Part shown: positions 7,402-16,906 of the stretch, piece after piece
How the letters are laid out: each line of letters opens with the position of its first letter
How positions within the stretch are numbered: the stretch's first letter is position 1
NCBI GenBank assembly: GCA_947364365.1
Contig: CANASP010000010.1
Span: 26,795-90,794 of the forward strand
Origin: an uncultured Alistipes sp.
GTDB lineage: Bacteria > Bacteroidota > Bacteroidia > Bacteroidales > Rikenellaceae
Direction: 5' to 3'
DNA length: 64,000 nucleotides
The notes under the pieces: generated by a model
What the model was told of the DNA's origin: nothing
What the model saw: the letters and a program-made list of their open reading frames with translations, nothing else
Database searches by the model: none
Program-made: the position numbers and the translations under genes

Positions 7402-10400
7402 TCATCCTGCCCGCTCCACGCTCCCCAGCCGGACGTACCACACGTATCCTTCGACCTCGGTGTAGCCCATCCCGCGCAGCAGATCGAGGTACTCGCCGAT
7501 CTGGCGGGCGTAGCGCCCCGGCTCGGGAGTTCCGAACTTGTAGTCGACCACCACGGCTCTTTCGCCGCGGATCATCACGCGGTCGGGGCGTTTGACCGAG
7601 CCGCTGCCCGGCACCACGATTTCGTTTTCGTTGCGTACCTCGTCCCACGCCGTGTCGAACCACTCGCGCACGACGGGGTTTTCCATCGCCCGGTCGATCA
7701 TCCCGTGCAGCTGTGCCGCCTCGTCGCCCGCGATGCTCCCGTCGGCCTTCATCCGGTCTACGGCCGCACGGATCTCCTCCTGCGAGGCGGCGTGCTCGAA
7801 GGCCCGGTGCATCAGGATCCCGAAGTTGCGGGGCGAGAGCTCGCGCTCGCCCTCCTCGAAATAGCGCTGCGAGGGGAGCCGCAGCCGCAGTTTCGCCGTG
7901 GCGGTGGGGTAGCCTTCCAGCACCGCGTGGAGGGTCTGCCCGTTTTTGTCGTCGGCCGATACCGGACCCGCGAAGGTGCCGAACTCGAATCGTTCGTACT
8001 TCTCCTCCCGTGTGCAGCGCCCCTCCATGTCGCCGATCCGCACCGTCTGCCCTTCGATCGCGAGGTTCTGCAACAGCAACCCTCCGACCGAGCGTGCCGA
8101 CCGCTGCGGGACGAAGATGTGGAGCGATTCGGCCGCGCGCGTCAACGCCACGTAGAGCAGGTTGACGTTGTCCACGTGGGTGTATACCAGCTCGCGGTAG
8201 TAGGCCTCCGAGAACCCCGATTCGGCCATCGCCCTGCGGTAGCGTACCGGGAACCGACCCACGGCGGCCGCCTCGTCGCCGCGGGCCTCGGCCCACACGA
8301 TGTTCTGCACGCCGCCGGCCCGCGGGTCGAGCGGCCACGAGCACCACGGGATCACCACCGCGCGGCGTTCCAGCCCTTTGGCCTTGTGGATCGTCGTGAT
8401 CTCCACGGTCGTCTCGCTCCGCTCGATCGTCAGCGAGCGGCGGCATCCCTGCTCGTCCCACCAACGCAGGAAGAGCGGTATGTCGGCGATCCGCGATGCG
8501 CCGAAGGCGATGATCTGCTCGTGCAGCGCCTGGAGATAGGCCGTCTCCGCCGGCCGTTCGCCGAGGCCGTAGCGCATGACGATCCGTTCGAACGCCTCCT
8601 CGGGCGAGAGCAGCCGTATCGAGCGCAGAAAGATGCGCTCCTCCTCTTCCGCGCGGTCGTCGAACGCCCGGCCGAGGTATTGGTTGTAGAGCGCGCGGTG
8701 CAGCCGGTCGTCGGGGTTGAGGGCCAGGCGGAGCGTCGCTGCCACGAAGGTGCAGATGGGGGCGTTGCCCACCACCAGCGCCTCCTGCGTCATCACGTCG
8801 AAGCGGTAGCGCTCCTCGGTGTTGCGCTGCTTGAAGTCGAGCAGTTCGGCCGCCACCTTCGCGCCGTCGTTGGCGCTGCGCACCAGCACCAGGATGTCCG
8901 CCGGGCGGAATCCCGCGTCGAGCAGCCGGCAGATGCGTTCTACGACGGGCGGGCGTTCGTCGAAGGTCTCGATCGCCACATACCCCTCGCTGCGGGCTTT
9001 GCGCCGCGGCTGCTGGGCGTGGTCGCGGTAGGCGTCGGCCAGTGTGTCGCGCAGCTCCGCGACCGCTTCGCCGCTCATCTCCCCGCGCGCCTCCGCCTCC
9101 TCGATCGTGCGGTTGAGCTGGGTGTTGTCCGCCTCGACGAGGCGCGTCATGGCGGCGTTGTTGAACGCCACGACCGTCGGCAGCGACCGCCAGTTCTCGC
9201 GCAGGTCGACCACCTCGGTCTCCTTCGTTCCCAGCGCTTCGCGGGCTCCGGCGTGCAGGATCCGCCAGTCGCCGCCCCGCCAGCGGTAGATCGACTGCTT
9301 GATGTCGCCCACGAGCAGCACCGACGTGTCGGTCGACTGCGCCATGGCGTTGCCGACGAGCGGCAGGAAGTTCTCCCATTCGCGTGCCGACGTGTCCTGG
9401 AACTCGTCGATCATGAACCGTTCGAACCGGTTGCCCACTTTTTCGTAGATGAACGGTGCGTCGTTGCGCCCGATGAATTCCGAGAGCAGGTATTTGGTCT
9501 CCGAGAGCAGCATCGTGTTCTGCTCCTCGCACATGCGCTGCACCTGGGCGTAGAGGTCGCTCAGCAGCGCGAAACTGCGGTAGTTCTCCCGCAGCAGGTC
9601 GCTCGTGTTCCAGCGCCTGACGTTGGCGTCGTAGAGGTCGCACATCTCCCGCAGCATCGGTTGCAGCGCGGCGACGAGCGGTTCGGCGGCCGATCCCTTC
9701 GCGCACCACCCGTCGGGCGATGCGGCCCGTTTGGCCACGGTCGCCGTGTAGGGCCTGGGCCCCTCCGCCGCCACGGCGTAGAAGTAGTTGGCGAAGCTGC
9801 GGCTCTTGCCCGAGAAATCGGCCGCCGTGCAGCCCGCCGCCGAGATCGTCTCCACGGCGCGTGCCGCCACTTCGCGCATCCGTTGCCGCGTGGTTTCGGC
9901 CTCGGCCGTCGCCGCCCCGACGATGCGTTCCAGCTCCTCGCGCGACCGCGCCGAGGCGAGCGCCTCCTTGTTGCGCTCCTTGAACAGCTCGCCGCCGAGC
10001 GAGAGGATGCCGTCCCTGACGTCCCACTTGCGCCCTTCCTCGATCCGCTCCTCCACGAAGGCGGTGAGCCAGCGCCTGAGCGCTTCGTCCTCGGTGATCC
10101 GCTCGACGAGCGTGTCGGCGCTCTTGGTCAGCACCGTGGCGGTCTCGATCTCGACGTTGTAGTCCAGGTCGATGCCCAGCTCCTTGATGAAGGCGCGCAG
10201 GATGCGCTGGAAGAAGGTGTCGATCGTCAGCACCGTGAAACGCGAGTAGTCGTGGAGGATCTTCGCCCGCACCTCCCCCGCGCGGCGGCGCACCGTCCGC
10301 TCGTCCATCCGCAGCTCCCGGCACAGGGAGTCGAGGTAGCCGCTCGCGGCGCCCGATGCCAGCGCGTGTATCTCCCTCAGAATGCGCTGCTTCATCTCCT

Positions 10401-10539
10401 CGGTCGCCTTGTTGGTGAAGGTCACGGCCAGGATATGGCGGTAGCGTTCGGGGCTTTCCACCGTGTCGCGCACGTATTTGTAGGCCAGCTGGTAGGTTTT
10501 TCCCGACCCCGCGCTCGCATTCAGAATCTTCGCTCTCAC
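7402..10539 (-). CDS. AddA-like UvrD/RexA helicase-nuclease
   Basis: A 1045-residue SF1A helicase with a C-terminal PD-(D/E)XK nuclease, as in AddA/RexA or RecB-type enzymes that process double-strand ends. Walker A is ASAGSGKT at residues 8-15, Walker B/DEFQDTS lies near 370, and helicase motifs (REN WRS, VYVALTRA-like LLYVALTRA, TTIHKAKGLE) follow. The nuclease motif D...VVVDYK is close to the C-terminus. A GTG start (VRAKILNASAGSGKT) is preferred because Bacteroidetes homologues begin right at the Walker A strand and a TACATTTA element lies 27 nt upstream; the ATG at 10602 would precede that element. Its likely partner is the nuclease at 11403. Confidence 0.88.
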   Translation of the reverse strand: MRAKILNASAGSGKTYQLAYKYVRDTVESPERYRHILAVTFTNKATEEMKQRILREIHALASGAASGYLDSLCRELRMDERTVRRRAGEVRAKILHDYSRFTVLTIDTFFQRILRAFIKELGIDLDYNVEIETATVLTKSADTLVERITEDEALRRWLTAFVEERIEEGRKWDVRDGILSLGGELFKERNKEALASARSREELERIVGAATAEAETTRQRMREVAARAVETISAAGCTAADFSGKSRSFANYFYAVAAEGPRPYTATVAKRAASPDGWCAKGSAAEPLVAALQPMLREMCDLYDANVRRWNTSDLLRENYRSFALLSDLYAQVQRMCEEQNTMLLSETKYLLSEFIGRNDAPFIYEKVGNRFERFMIDEFQDTSAREWENFLPLVGNAMAQSTDTSVLLVGDIKQSIYRWRGGDWRILHAGAREALGTKETEVVDLRENWRSLPTVVAFNNAAMTRLVEADNTQLNRTIEEAEARGEMSGEAVAELRDTLADAYRDHAQQPRRKARSEGYVAIETFDERPPVVERICRLLDAGFRPADILVLVRSANDGAKVAAELLDFKQRNTEERYRFDVMTQEALVVGNAPICTFVAATLRLALNPDDRLHRALYNQYLGRAFDDRAEEEERIFLRSIRLLSPEEAFERIVMRYGLGERPAETAYLQALHEQIIAFGASRIADIPLFLRWWDEQGCRRSLTIERSETTVEITTIHKAKGLERRAVVIPWCSWPLDPRAGGVQNIVWAEARGDEAAAVGRFPVRYRRAMAESGFSEAYYRELVYTHVDNVNLLYVALTRAAESLHIFVPQRSARSVGGLLLQNLAIEGQTVRIGDMEGRCTREEKYERFEFGTFAGPVSADDKNGQTLHAVLEGYPTATAKLRLRLPSQRYFEEGERELSPRNFGILMHRAFEHAASQEEIRAAVDRMKADGSIAGDEAAQLHGMIDRAMENPVVREWFDTAWDEVRNENEIVVPGSGSVKRPDRVMIRGERAVVVDYKFGTPEPGRYARQIGEYLDLLRGMGYTEVEGYVWYVRLGSVERAG

Positions 10540-10651
10540 TCTTCCGGTTTTTCTTTGATCGTCGGGTAAATGTACGAAACAAATCGCGAACGATGATCGC
10601 ATTTCGCCGGAATTTTGTAAATTAGCCGACGAATTGACAAACCCGAAGAGG

Positions 10652-11389
10652 ATGAAAAAACTGATTTTGAGCCTCGCGGCGCTCTTCGCCGCAGGTGCGC
10701 TCTGTGCGCAGACTTCCGTAGATACGGCCGCAGCAGGCGCGGCGGAGAACGTCGCTGCCGGCGAGAAAAGCGAGTGGCTGTCGGCCTTCACGTCGATCGA
10801 CGTGCGCGGTCCGATTCTCGTGCGCCTGGTGCGCGTTCCCGAAACCGAGGCCCCGAAGATCGTCTACGACACCAAGGGTTGCACGACCTCGAAGTTCCGA
10901 GCCGAGGTCAAGGAGAAGGTGCTGCGCATCTCCGAGCGGGCCGACGCCCACCGCGAGGAGCGCACGACGGTGACGGTCTACTACAACACGCTGGAGTCGC
11001 TTCTCGCCTCCGACGCCACGGTGCGTTTCGACGCCACCTTCTCCGCCGTGCTGTTCGATCTGCGGCTCGAAGGTCAGGCGCTGGTCGAGGGCGACGTCGA
11101 CATCCGCGATCTCGACGTCGACGCTTCGGGCAAGTGCCGGGCTACGCTGTCGGGCCGCGTCGACTACCTCACCCTGGCGCTCTCTACGGGCGACATGTCC
11201 TGCTACGGCCTCGAAGTCAAGTCGCTTCAGGCCAACGTGTCGGGCTCGGGCAAGGCCGAGTTCCGCGTGACCGAGCGCCTCGTGTCGCGCACCACGACGG
11301 GGGGCAAGGTCGGCTACAAGGGCACCCCCTCGATCGTGCGCGACGCCTCGAAGTTCATGGGCGGAGGCACGGTCAACGTCGAACAATGA
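10652..11389 (+). CDS. DUF2807 (putative auto-transporter adhesin head, GIN) protein
   Basis: A 245-residue exported protein. Signal peptide MKKLILSLAALFAAGALCAQ, then a right-handed beta-helix-like region typical of DUF2807: short repeating strands with alternating hydrophobic residues (FTSIDVRGPILVRLVR, VEGDVDIRDLDVDASG, LSGRVDYLTLALSTGDMS, LQANVSGSGKAEF). It probably sits in the periplasm or at the outer membrane; molecular function is unknown for the family. It stops 13 nt before the AddB-like gene and may be cotranscribed with it, an odd pairing. The start is the ATG that begins the signal peptide. Confidence 0.8.
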   Translation: MKKLILSLAALFAAGALCAQTSVDTAAAGAAENVAAGEKSEWLSAFTSIDVRGPILVRLVRVPETEAPKIVYDTKGCTTSKFRAEVKEKVLRISERADAHREERTTVTVYYNTLESLLASDATVRFDATFSAVLFDLRLEGQALVEGDVDIRDLDVDASGKCRATLSGRVDYLTLALSTGDMSCYGLEVKSLQANVSGSGKAEFRVTERLVSRTTTGGKVGYKGTPSIVRDASKFMGGGTVNVEQ

Positions 11390-11402
11390 TCCGCGCGGGC
11401 CG

Positions 11403-14246
11403 ATGAAGAGCTTTCTGGCGGAGGTGGCGGCCGATCTCTACGGCCGTTACGGCGAGGCATTGTCCCGGCGGTCGATGCTCTTTCCGTCGCGCCGTGCCCG
11501 GCTTTTCTTCACCGACGCCCTCTCGGCCATCGCCCGACGCCCGATGTGGCAGCCCCGGTGGGTGGCCATCGACGAACTGATGGAGGAGGTCTCGGGGCTG
11601 CATGTCGCCGATCGCCTGCGCCTCATCACCGAACTCTACAAGGTCTATTCGCGCTATCATACCGAGACCTTCGACAAGTTCTATTTCTGGGGCGAGATGC
11701 TGCTCGCCGATTTCGACACGATCGACAAATACCTCGTCGATGCCGGCCAGCTCTTTCGTAACCTTTCGGATATCAAGGAGATCGAGGCCGACATCTCCTA
11801 TCTCACGCCGCGTCAGCTCCAGATCCTCAAGTTTTGGTCGACCCTGGGGCCCGAAGCCGATCTTTCGGAGGAGAAACGCCGTTTTCTGGCTCTCTGGCGC
11901 ACGCTGGGACCCATCTACGAGGCCTATCGCGCGCGTCTGGCCGAGCTGGGCATCGCCTACGGCGGGATGGTCCAGCGGGCCGCGGCCGAACGCATCCGCG
12001 CGGGGGGCTTCGCCTTCGCCGAACCCCGCAGCTTCGTCGTCGCGGGCTTCAATGCGCTTTCCGAGTGCGAGAAGGAGCTCTTCCGTCTGCTGGCTTCGGC
12101 GGCCGATACCGATTTTTATTGGGACTACGACGACTATTATGCCGCCGCTGCGGAGCAGGAGGCCGGTATGTTCGTCCGTACGAATCTTGCGTCGTTTCCC
12201 GCTTCGGGAGCCGTCACCCACGACAACATGGCGCGCCCCAAGCGGCTGACGGCCGTGGCTGCCGCCTCGAATGCCGTCCAGTGCAAGTATGTCGCCGGGA
12301 TTCTCCGCCGCCTGGCCGCCGAACACGGCGCGCTGGGCAAGGAGACCGCCATCGTGCTGACCGACGAGAACCTGCTGCTGCCGCTGCTCTACGCCTTGCC
12401 CGAGGAGTTGGGCGCGGTCAATGTCACGATGGGGTTCCCGCTGAAGCAGAGCCTGGCCTACACCTTCGTCGAGCGTCTGCTGGAGTTGCAGGCCCACCGC
12501 CGCAAGCGGGGCGACGGCTGCACGTTCTACCATGCCGACGCCGTGGGGCTGCTCGCGCATCCCTATGTGGCCGAATGCGACGCCTCGCTGACGCGCTCGA
12601 TGCAGGAGCGCATCGTCGAGGAGCGCCGCATCGCCATCGACGCCGCGTGGCTGGGGCGCAACGAACTGCTCGCTACGCTCTTCTCGCCGGCCGGCGACTG
12701 GCGGTTGCTCTCCGACTACCTGCTGCGCGTCGTCGCAGCCGTCGCGCGACGCCCCTACGAGGGCGACGACGCCCGGCAGCGCGTCGAGTTTCTGGCGCTG
12801 CTCTCCGAGGAGCTCGTCAAGTTGCGCAATGCGCTCGACGGCTGCGACGTCGACCTCTCGAACGAGGTCTACGCCTCGCTCGTGCGTCGTCACCTCCAGA
12901 CCCTGCGCATCCCCTACGAGGGCGAACCGCTCCAGGGGGTGCAGGTCATGGGTATCCTCGAAACCCGCAACCTCGATTTCCGCCACGTCATCATCCTCTC
13001 GATGAACGACGACAACTTTCCCGGCAACCGGCTGGCGCAGGCGTCGTTCATCCCCTATAACCTCCGTGCGGCCTTCTCGCTGCCTACGCCCGAGCACCAC
13101 GAGGGGGTCTACGCCTACTATTTCTACCGGTTGATCCAGCGGGCCGAGACGGTCGACATGCTCTATTGCGCCCATGCCGACGACAAGTCCACGGGCGAGG
13201 CGAGCCGCTACATCCACCAGCTCGACTACGAAAGCGGCTTCCCCGTCGGCAAGGTCGAGGTCGGCGTCGATGTCAATCCGCTGCGGATCCCGCCCGTCGA
13301 GGTGGTCAAGGACGCGCAGGTGATGGAGCGGCTGGAGCGCTTCGTCGATCCCGAGTCGAAAGCCACGCTCTCGCCGACCGCCTTTTTCCGCTACGTCGCC
13401 TGCCCCCTGCGCTTCTATTTCCATTCCATCGCTCGTCTCGAGACCGACGACGAACTGGCCGAGGAGGTCGATGCCCCGATGTTCGGAACGATTCTCCATG
13501 CCGCCGTGCAGCGGCTCTATGCCGGCATCGAAGGCGAGGCACACCCCGGCGAGACGCTGCGCGCACTGTTGCGCACCGATGCCGTGGCTCGTGCCGTCGC
13601 CGGGGCGATCAACGAACATTGGCTGCGCGATGCGTCGGCCACCGACGCCGACTATACGGGCAATCTGCTGCTCGTGCGCGAGATCGTCGTGCGCTACCTG
13701 CGGGGCGGGGTCGTCCCCTACGATGCCGCCCACGATGCCTTCGCGGTCTGCGGCATCGAGCGCAATGTCGCCTGCGAGTTTCCGTTCCGCAGCGCGGGCC
13801 GCGAGCTGCGGATGAAGTTCGCGGGAATCGCCGACCGCATCGATTCGCTCGACGACGGCACGTTGCGCGTGGTCGACTACAAGACCGGCTCGCCCCATCT
13901 GGAGTTCGCAGGTGTCGAGAGCCTCTTCACCGGCGAGGGACGCCACCGTCTCTCCAATATCCTCCAGACGCTGCTCTATTCGATGATGCTCTACCGGGTC
14001 GAGGGGCGTGATGTCGAGCCGGCGCTCTACTACGTGCGGGCGATGCACCGTCCCGACTATTCGCCCCGGCTCGACGACCGAGGCGACGGCGTGTGCGGTG
14101 CCCGCTATTCGTTCTATGCCGACCGTTTCGAAAGGCTGCTGCGGGAGACGCTGGCCGAACTCTACGATCCGTCGGTCCCGTTCCGCCCGTGCGACGATCC
14201 CGACACCTGCACCTTCTGCGACTTCAACGTGATCTGCAAGCGGTAG
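11403..14246 (+). CDS. AddB-like PD-(D/E)XK nuclease with Fe-S staple
   Basis: A 947-residue protein related to AddB/RexB. The helicase-like N-terminus lacks a Walker A (it reads FPSRRARLFF), usual for the Bacteroidetes version. The C-terminal RecB-type nuclease has RIDSL and VVDYKTG near residues 810-830. An iron-sulfur staple is indicated by one Cys before the nuclease (YVACPLRFYF) and CTFCDFNVIC (CxxCx5C) at the C-terminus, as in AddB. It should form the double-strand-break resection complex with the AddA-like protein encoded on the other strand. Not overlapping its neighbours; convergent with the HAD gene. Confidence 0.85.
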   Translation: MKSFLAEVAADLYGRYGEALSRRSMLFPSRRARLFFTDALSAIARRPMWQPRWVAIDELMEEVSGLHVADRLRLITELYKVYSRYHTETFDKFYFWGEMLLADFDTIDKYLVDAGQLFRNLSDIKEIEADISYLTPRQLQILKFWSTLGPEADLSEEKRRFLALWRTLGPIYEAYRARLAELGIAYGGMVQRAAAERIRAGGFAFAEPRSFVVAGFNALSECEKELFRLLASAADTDFYWDYDDYYAAAAEQEAGMFVRTNLASFPASGAVTHDNMARPKRLTAVAAASNAVQCKYVAGILRRLAAEHGALGKETAIVLTDENLLLPLLYALPEELGAVNVTMGFPLKQSLAYTFVERLLELQAHRRKRGDGCTFYHADAVGLLAHPYVAECDASLTRSMQERIVEERRIAIDAAWLGRNELLATLFSPAGDWRLLSDYLLRVVAAVARRPYEGDDARQRVEFLALLSEELVKLRNALDGCDVDLSNEVYASLVRRHLQTLRIPYEGEPLQGVQVMGILETRNLDFRHVIILSMNDDNFPGNRLAQASFIPYNLRAAFSLPTPEHHEGVYAYYFYRLIQRAETVDMLYCAHADDKSTGEASRYIHQLDYESGFPVGKVEVGVDVNPLRIPPVEVVKDAQVMERLERFVDPESKATLSPTAFFRYVACPLRFYFHSIARLETDDELAEEVDAPMFGTILHAAVQRLYAGIEGEAHPGETLRALLRTDAVARAVAGAINEHWLRDASATDADYTGNLLLVREIVVRYLRGGVVPYDAAHDAFAVCGIERNVACEFPFRSAGRELRMKFAGIADRIDSLDDGTLRVVDYKTGSPHLEFAGVESLFTGEGRHRLSNILQTLLYSMMLYRVEGRDVEPALYYVRAMHRPDYSPRLDDRGDGVCGARYSFYADRFERLLRETLAELYDPSVPFRPCDDPDTCTFCDFNVICKR

Positions 14247-14264
14247 GGGCGGCCTGTCGTGTGA

Positions 14265-14859
14265 TTATAAGGAGACCTTGAAATACCCCGCGCCGCTGCG
14301 CCGCGCGGCTTCGAGGCCGATAGCCGAATCCTCGAATACGAGCGTCTCGCCGGGCGTGCACCCCTCGCGGCGCATCGCCTCGAGGAAACACTCCGGGTCG
14401 GGCTTGGGCCGCACGACGTCGGCACCCGACAGAATCCCGTCGACACACCCCTCCGGAGCCTCCTCGTCGCCCGGGCCGCCGATTCCCAGGTGGCGCATCG
14501 CCGTTGTCGATGTTGGCGCGGCTTCCCGTCGAGACGATCCACACGCGGCCGCCCGCGGTGCGGAACTGCCGGCAGAACGACCACAGCGGACGGTTGAGGC
14601 GCACGGTGTCGAAATAGGTGGGGTAGAGGGCGATCTTGCGCAGCCGCAGCCGTTCGCGCTCGGCCGGGTCGGCGATCCCGTAGCGGGTGAGAAACTCGTC
14701 GCACCGCATCCCGAACCAGCGTGCGGCATACTCCTCCTCGGTGAGCGCATAGCCGCTCTCCGCGAGCGCCGCGATGTAGGCCAGCGCATTGGCGCGCCGC
14801 GTGTCGGCCAGCGTGCCGTCGAAGTCGAGCAGGAGCAGTCGGATGCGTTCGCCCGCCAT
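14265..14859 (-). pseudogene. HAD-family phosphatase, frameshifted
   Basis: Two reading frames together make one complete HAD hydrolase of about 197 residues (beta-phosphoglucomutase/phosphatase-like). Frame 1 from the ATG at 14859 holds motif I DFDGTLADT and motif II VSTGS; after RANID (about 14510) similarity continues in another frame as AMRHLGIGG, then motif III PKPDPECF and motif IV VFEDSAIGLEAA, ending KVSL. Removing one G in the run AACGGCGATG restores a single frame. Either a real inactivating indel or a sequence error. The start codon follows the upstream M23 stop by 1 nt, so it was part of that operon. Confidence 0.75.
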
Positions 14860-14860
14860 G

Positions 14861-15808
14861 TCAGTCGAAGGATTGCATGCCCGTCTGCGCGATGCGGATC
14901 ATGCGCTGGTACTCCGAGGGCGAAAGTTCCATGAAGAAGTAGTGGATCGGGTCGACGCGCATGCCGTTCTGCCGCACCTCGTAGTGGAGGTGGGGGGCCA
15001 GCGAGAGACCCGTGTCGCCCGACAGGGCGATGATGTCGCCGCGCCGCACACGCTGCCCCTTGCGCACCAGGATCCGGCTCAGGTGGCCGTAGAGGGTCTC
15101 GTATCCGTATCCGTGGTCGATCGTCACGGTCTGTCCCGAGGTCGAGTTGCGCGCGGCGACGTTCGCCACCACGCCGTCGGCCGTGGCGAAGACGCGCGAA
15201 CCTTCGGGGATCGTATAGTCGACGCCCTGGTGCGACTTGAGCGTCTTGAAGAAGGGGTGGAAGCGCATGCCGTAGGAGGCCGTGAGCAGCGTCAGCTGTT
15301 TGTTGAGCACGGGCTGGATGGCGGGGATGTAGTCGATGCGCCGCCCCGCGGTGTCGATGCGCCGTTGCAGGTCGAGGTACGAGGCGTTGAGCGCCGTGAG
15401 CCGCTCCTCCAGTTCGTCGGTTCGCCGCCGCAGCTCGCGCCGCAGCTGGCGCGACGAGCGTCCGATGATCTGCTCGTAGGAGGCGGCCTGCGACCGGTCG
15501 TCGGCATCGAGGTCGTAAGGCTCCGATTCGAACAGCGTGCGGAAGACGCCCCGGTCGCGCTCCGCGAGGTTGTCCAGCACCGTCGAGAGCGTGTCGTAAC
15601 GCGCCGCGAGCCGCTCGTATTCGTCGCGCAACGTGTCGGTCGCGTGTTTCATTTCGTACTCGACGGGCGTGTCGAAGAAGAACGAGAAACCGATATAATA
15701 AAGTATCGCCATGCCCAGCCCGGCGAGCAGGTGGACCGTGGCGCGTATCGTGCGCTGCTTGATGCGCTTGCGGCGGCGCAGTCGGGCGAGGTCTTTCTTT
15801 CCGGCCAT
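14861..15808 (-). CDS. M23 family peptidoglycan endopeptidase (LytM), copy 2
   Basis: A 315-residue bitopic protein: cytoplasmic basic N-terminus (RRRKRIKQRT), one transmembrane segment at about 25-45, a periplasmic coiled coil (about 50-165) and a C-terminal LytM domain. Zn site residues appear in HQGVDY and HLHYEV. It cleaves peptide crosslinks in peptidoglycan or acts as an envelope activator. It starts 4 nt after the first M23 gene stops and has the same architecture, so the two are tandem paralogues. The HAD gene follows immediately. Confidence 0.88.
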   Translation of the reverse strand: MAGKKDLARLRRRKRIKQRTIRATVHLLAGLGMAILYYIGFSFFFDTPVEYEMKHATDTLRDEYERLAARYDTLSTVLDNLAERDRGVFRTLFESEPYDLDADDRSQAASYEQIIGRSSRQLRRELRRRTDELEERLTALNASYLDLQRRIDTAGRRIDYIPAIQPVLNKQLTLLTASYGMRFHPFFKTLKSHQGVDYTIPEGSRVFATADGVVANVAARNSTSGQTVTIDHGYGYETLYGHLSRILVRKGQRVRRGDIIALSGDTGLSLAPHLHYEVRQNGMRVDPIHYFFMELSPSEYQRMIRIAQTGMQSFD

Positions 15809-15812
15809 ACCT

Positions 15813-16814
15813 TTAGAACGATTCGTAGTTTGTTTCGCGCATCTTGCTCATGAGCTCCTCGTACTCCTCGGCGGTCATGTTGCGGTTGAAATAGTTCACC
15901 GGATTGACCGGCGTGCCCTTGTGGATCACCTCGTAGTGGAGGTGGGGGCCCTTCGACAATCCCGTGTTGCCCGTCAGGGCGATGAGCTGGCCGCGCGCGA
16001 CGCGCTGGCCGGGCTCCACGAGCACCTTGTCCAGGTGGGCGTAGCGGGTCTTGTAGCCGAACTCGTGGTCGAGCAGCACCATTCTCCCGTAGCCGCCGTT
16101 GTAGCCGCGTCCGTCGGCGATCTCCACCGTCGCGTCGCCCGTGGCGAAGACGGGCGTGCCGCGGTCGCAGCCGAAGTCGACGCCCTTGTGGGGGCGCGTG
16201 TAGCCCAGCACGGGGTGGAAGCGCCGGTAGGTGAAGGCGCCGATGTGGTTGCCGTGCAGTGCCTTGCGGTCGATGGGCCAGATCGCCGGGATCGCCGAGG
16301 CCAGCTGCTCCTTGTTGCGCGTGAGCTGCTGCAACTCGTCCATCGAGCGCGATTCGAGGTAGAGTTCCCGCGCCAGGGCGTCGAGCTGCTGCCAGGTGGG
16401 CACCATCAGCCGCGCGAACTCGTCGCCGGCCAGCGCGTCGTATTTCGAAGCGGGGTAGGGCTGCCATACCCCTTCGATCGCGAGCGTGTCGGTGCCGAAG
16501 AGCGAGCGGTAGACGTGGTTGTCGCGGTGGCGGATGGCGTCGAGCCGGCGGTGGGCCGTGCGGATCCGTTCCTGGAGGATGCGGTAGCGGATCACCAGTT
16601 CGCGGTTGTCGCGGTTGATCCGGTACATCTTGGGCGTGTAGAAAAAGTAGGAGAAGAGGACGTTCACCACCGACACGAACAGGAAACCCAGGATCACCTT
16701 GCGGATCGTGCGGTAGACGCGCAGCCGCAAGGTCACGGCCGACACCTCGTCCGCCGATCCCCCTCCGGCCGCCGCCCGGGGGGCGTTGCCGTGCTTCCGC
16801 TCGTCGCTCGTCAT
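15813..16814 (-). CDS. M23 family peptidoglycan endopeptidase (LytM), copy 1
   Basis: A 333-residue protein with a basic cytoplasmic N-terminus, a transmembrane helix (VILGFLFVSVVNVLFSYFF, about residues 43-61), a helical periplasmic linker and a LytM domain with HKGVDF and HLHYEV zinc motifs. The start MTSDERKHG is chosen over the ATG at 16829: the TAAATTTG element ends at 16839, predicting a transcript start near 16832, and the GGAG within the upstream ATGGAG then sits 9 nt before this ATG as a ribosome binding site. First gene of an M23-M23-HAD operon. Confidence 0.87.
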   Translation of the reverse strand: MTSDERKHGNAPRAAAGGGSADEVSAVTLRLRVYRTIRKVILGFLFVSVVNVLFSYFFYTPKMYRINRDNRELVIRYRILQERIRTAHRRLDAIRHRDNHVYRSLFGTDTLAIEGVWQPYPASKYDALAGDEFARLMVPTWQQLDALARELYLESRSMDELQQLTRNKEQLASAIPAIWPIDRKALHGNHIGAFTYRRFHPVLGYTRPHKGVDFGCDRGTPVFATGDATVEIADGRGYNGGYGRMVLLDHEFGYKTRYAHLDKVLVEPGQRVARGQLIALTGNTGLSKGPHLHYEVIHKGTPVNPVNYFNRNMTAEEYEELMSKMRETNYESF

Positions 16815-16838
16815 TCGAAAAAACTCCATTGATTCGTG

Positions 16839-16846
16839 CAAATTTA
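16839..16846 (-). promoter_or_regulatory. -7 element TAAATTTG of M23 operon
   Basis: Perfect match on the minus strand; it decides the start of the M23 gene, because the ATG at 16829 would be almost at the transcript end. Lies only 12 nt from the outward alaS element. Confidence 0.55.
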
Positions 16847-16858
16847 GCGTAAATTGTG

Positions 16859-16866
16859 TAATTTTG
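16859..16866 (+). promoter_or_regulatory. -7 element TAATTTTG of alaS
   Basis: Perfect TAnnTTTG match, 40 nt before the alaS ATG. The two divergent -7 elements face away from each other across 12 nt, so each promoter's -33 region overlaps the other transcription unit and the promoters should compete for polymerase. Confidence 0.55.
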
Positions 16867-16906
16867 CAACCCGGGTTACCAACGAAAAAACAAGACAAAA
16901 CGATAT

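Noticed and set aside
5486-10582. Very long open frame on the minus strand through several genes
   Set aside because: Only its last 240 residues (MBL hydrolase) look like protein; the rest is Arg/Gly-rich out-of-frame translation of the AddA-like gene in GC-rich DNA.
10540-10602. ATG start at 10602 for the AddA-like gene
   Set aside because: It would place a promoter-like element inside the gene and add 21 residues ahead of the Walker A strand; GTG at 10539 fits better.
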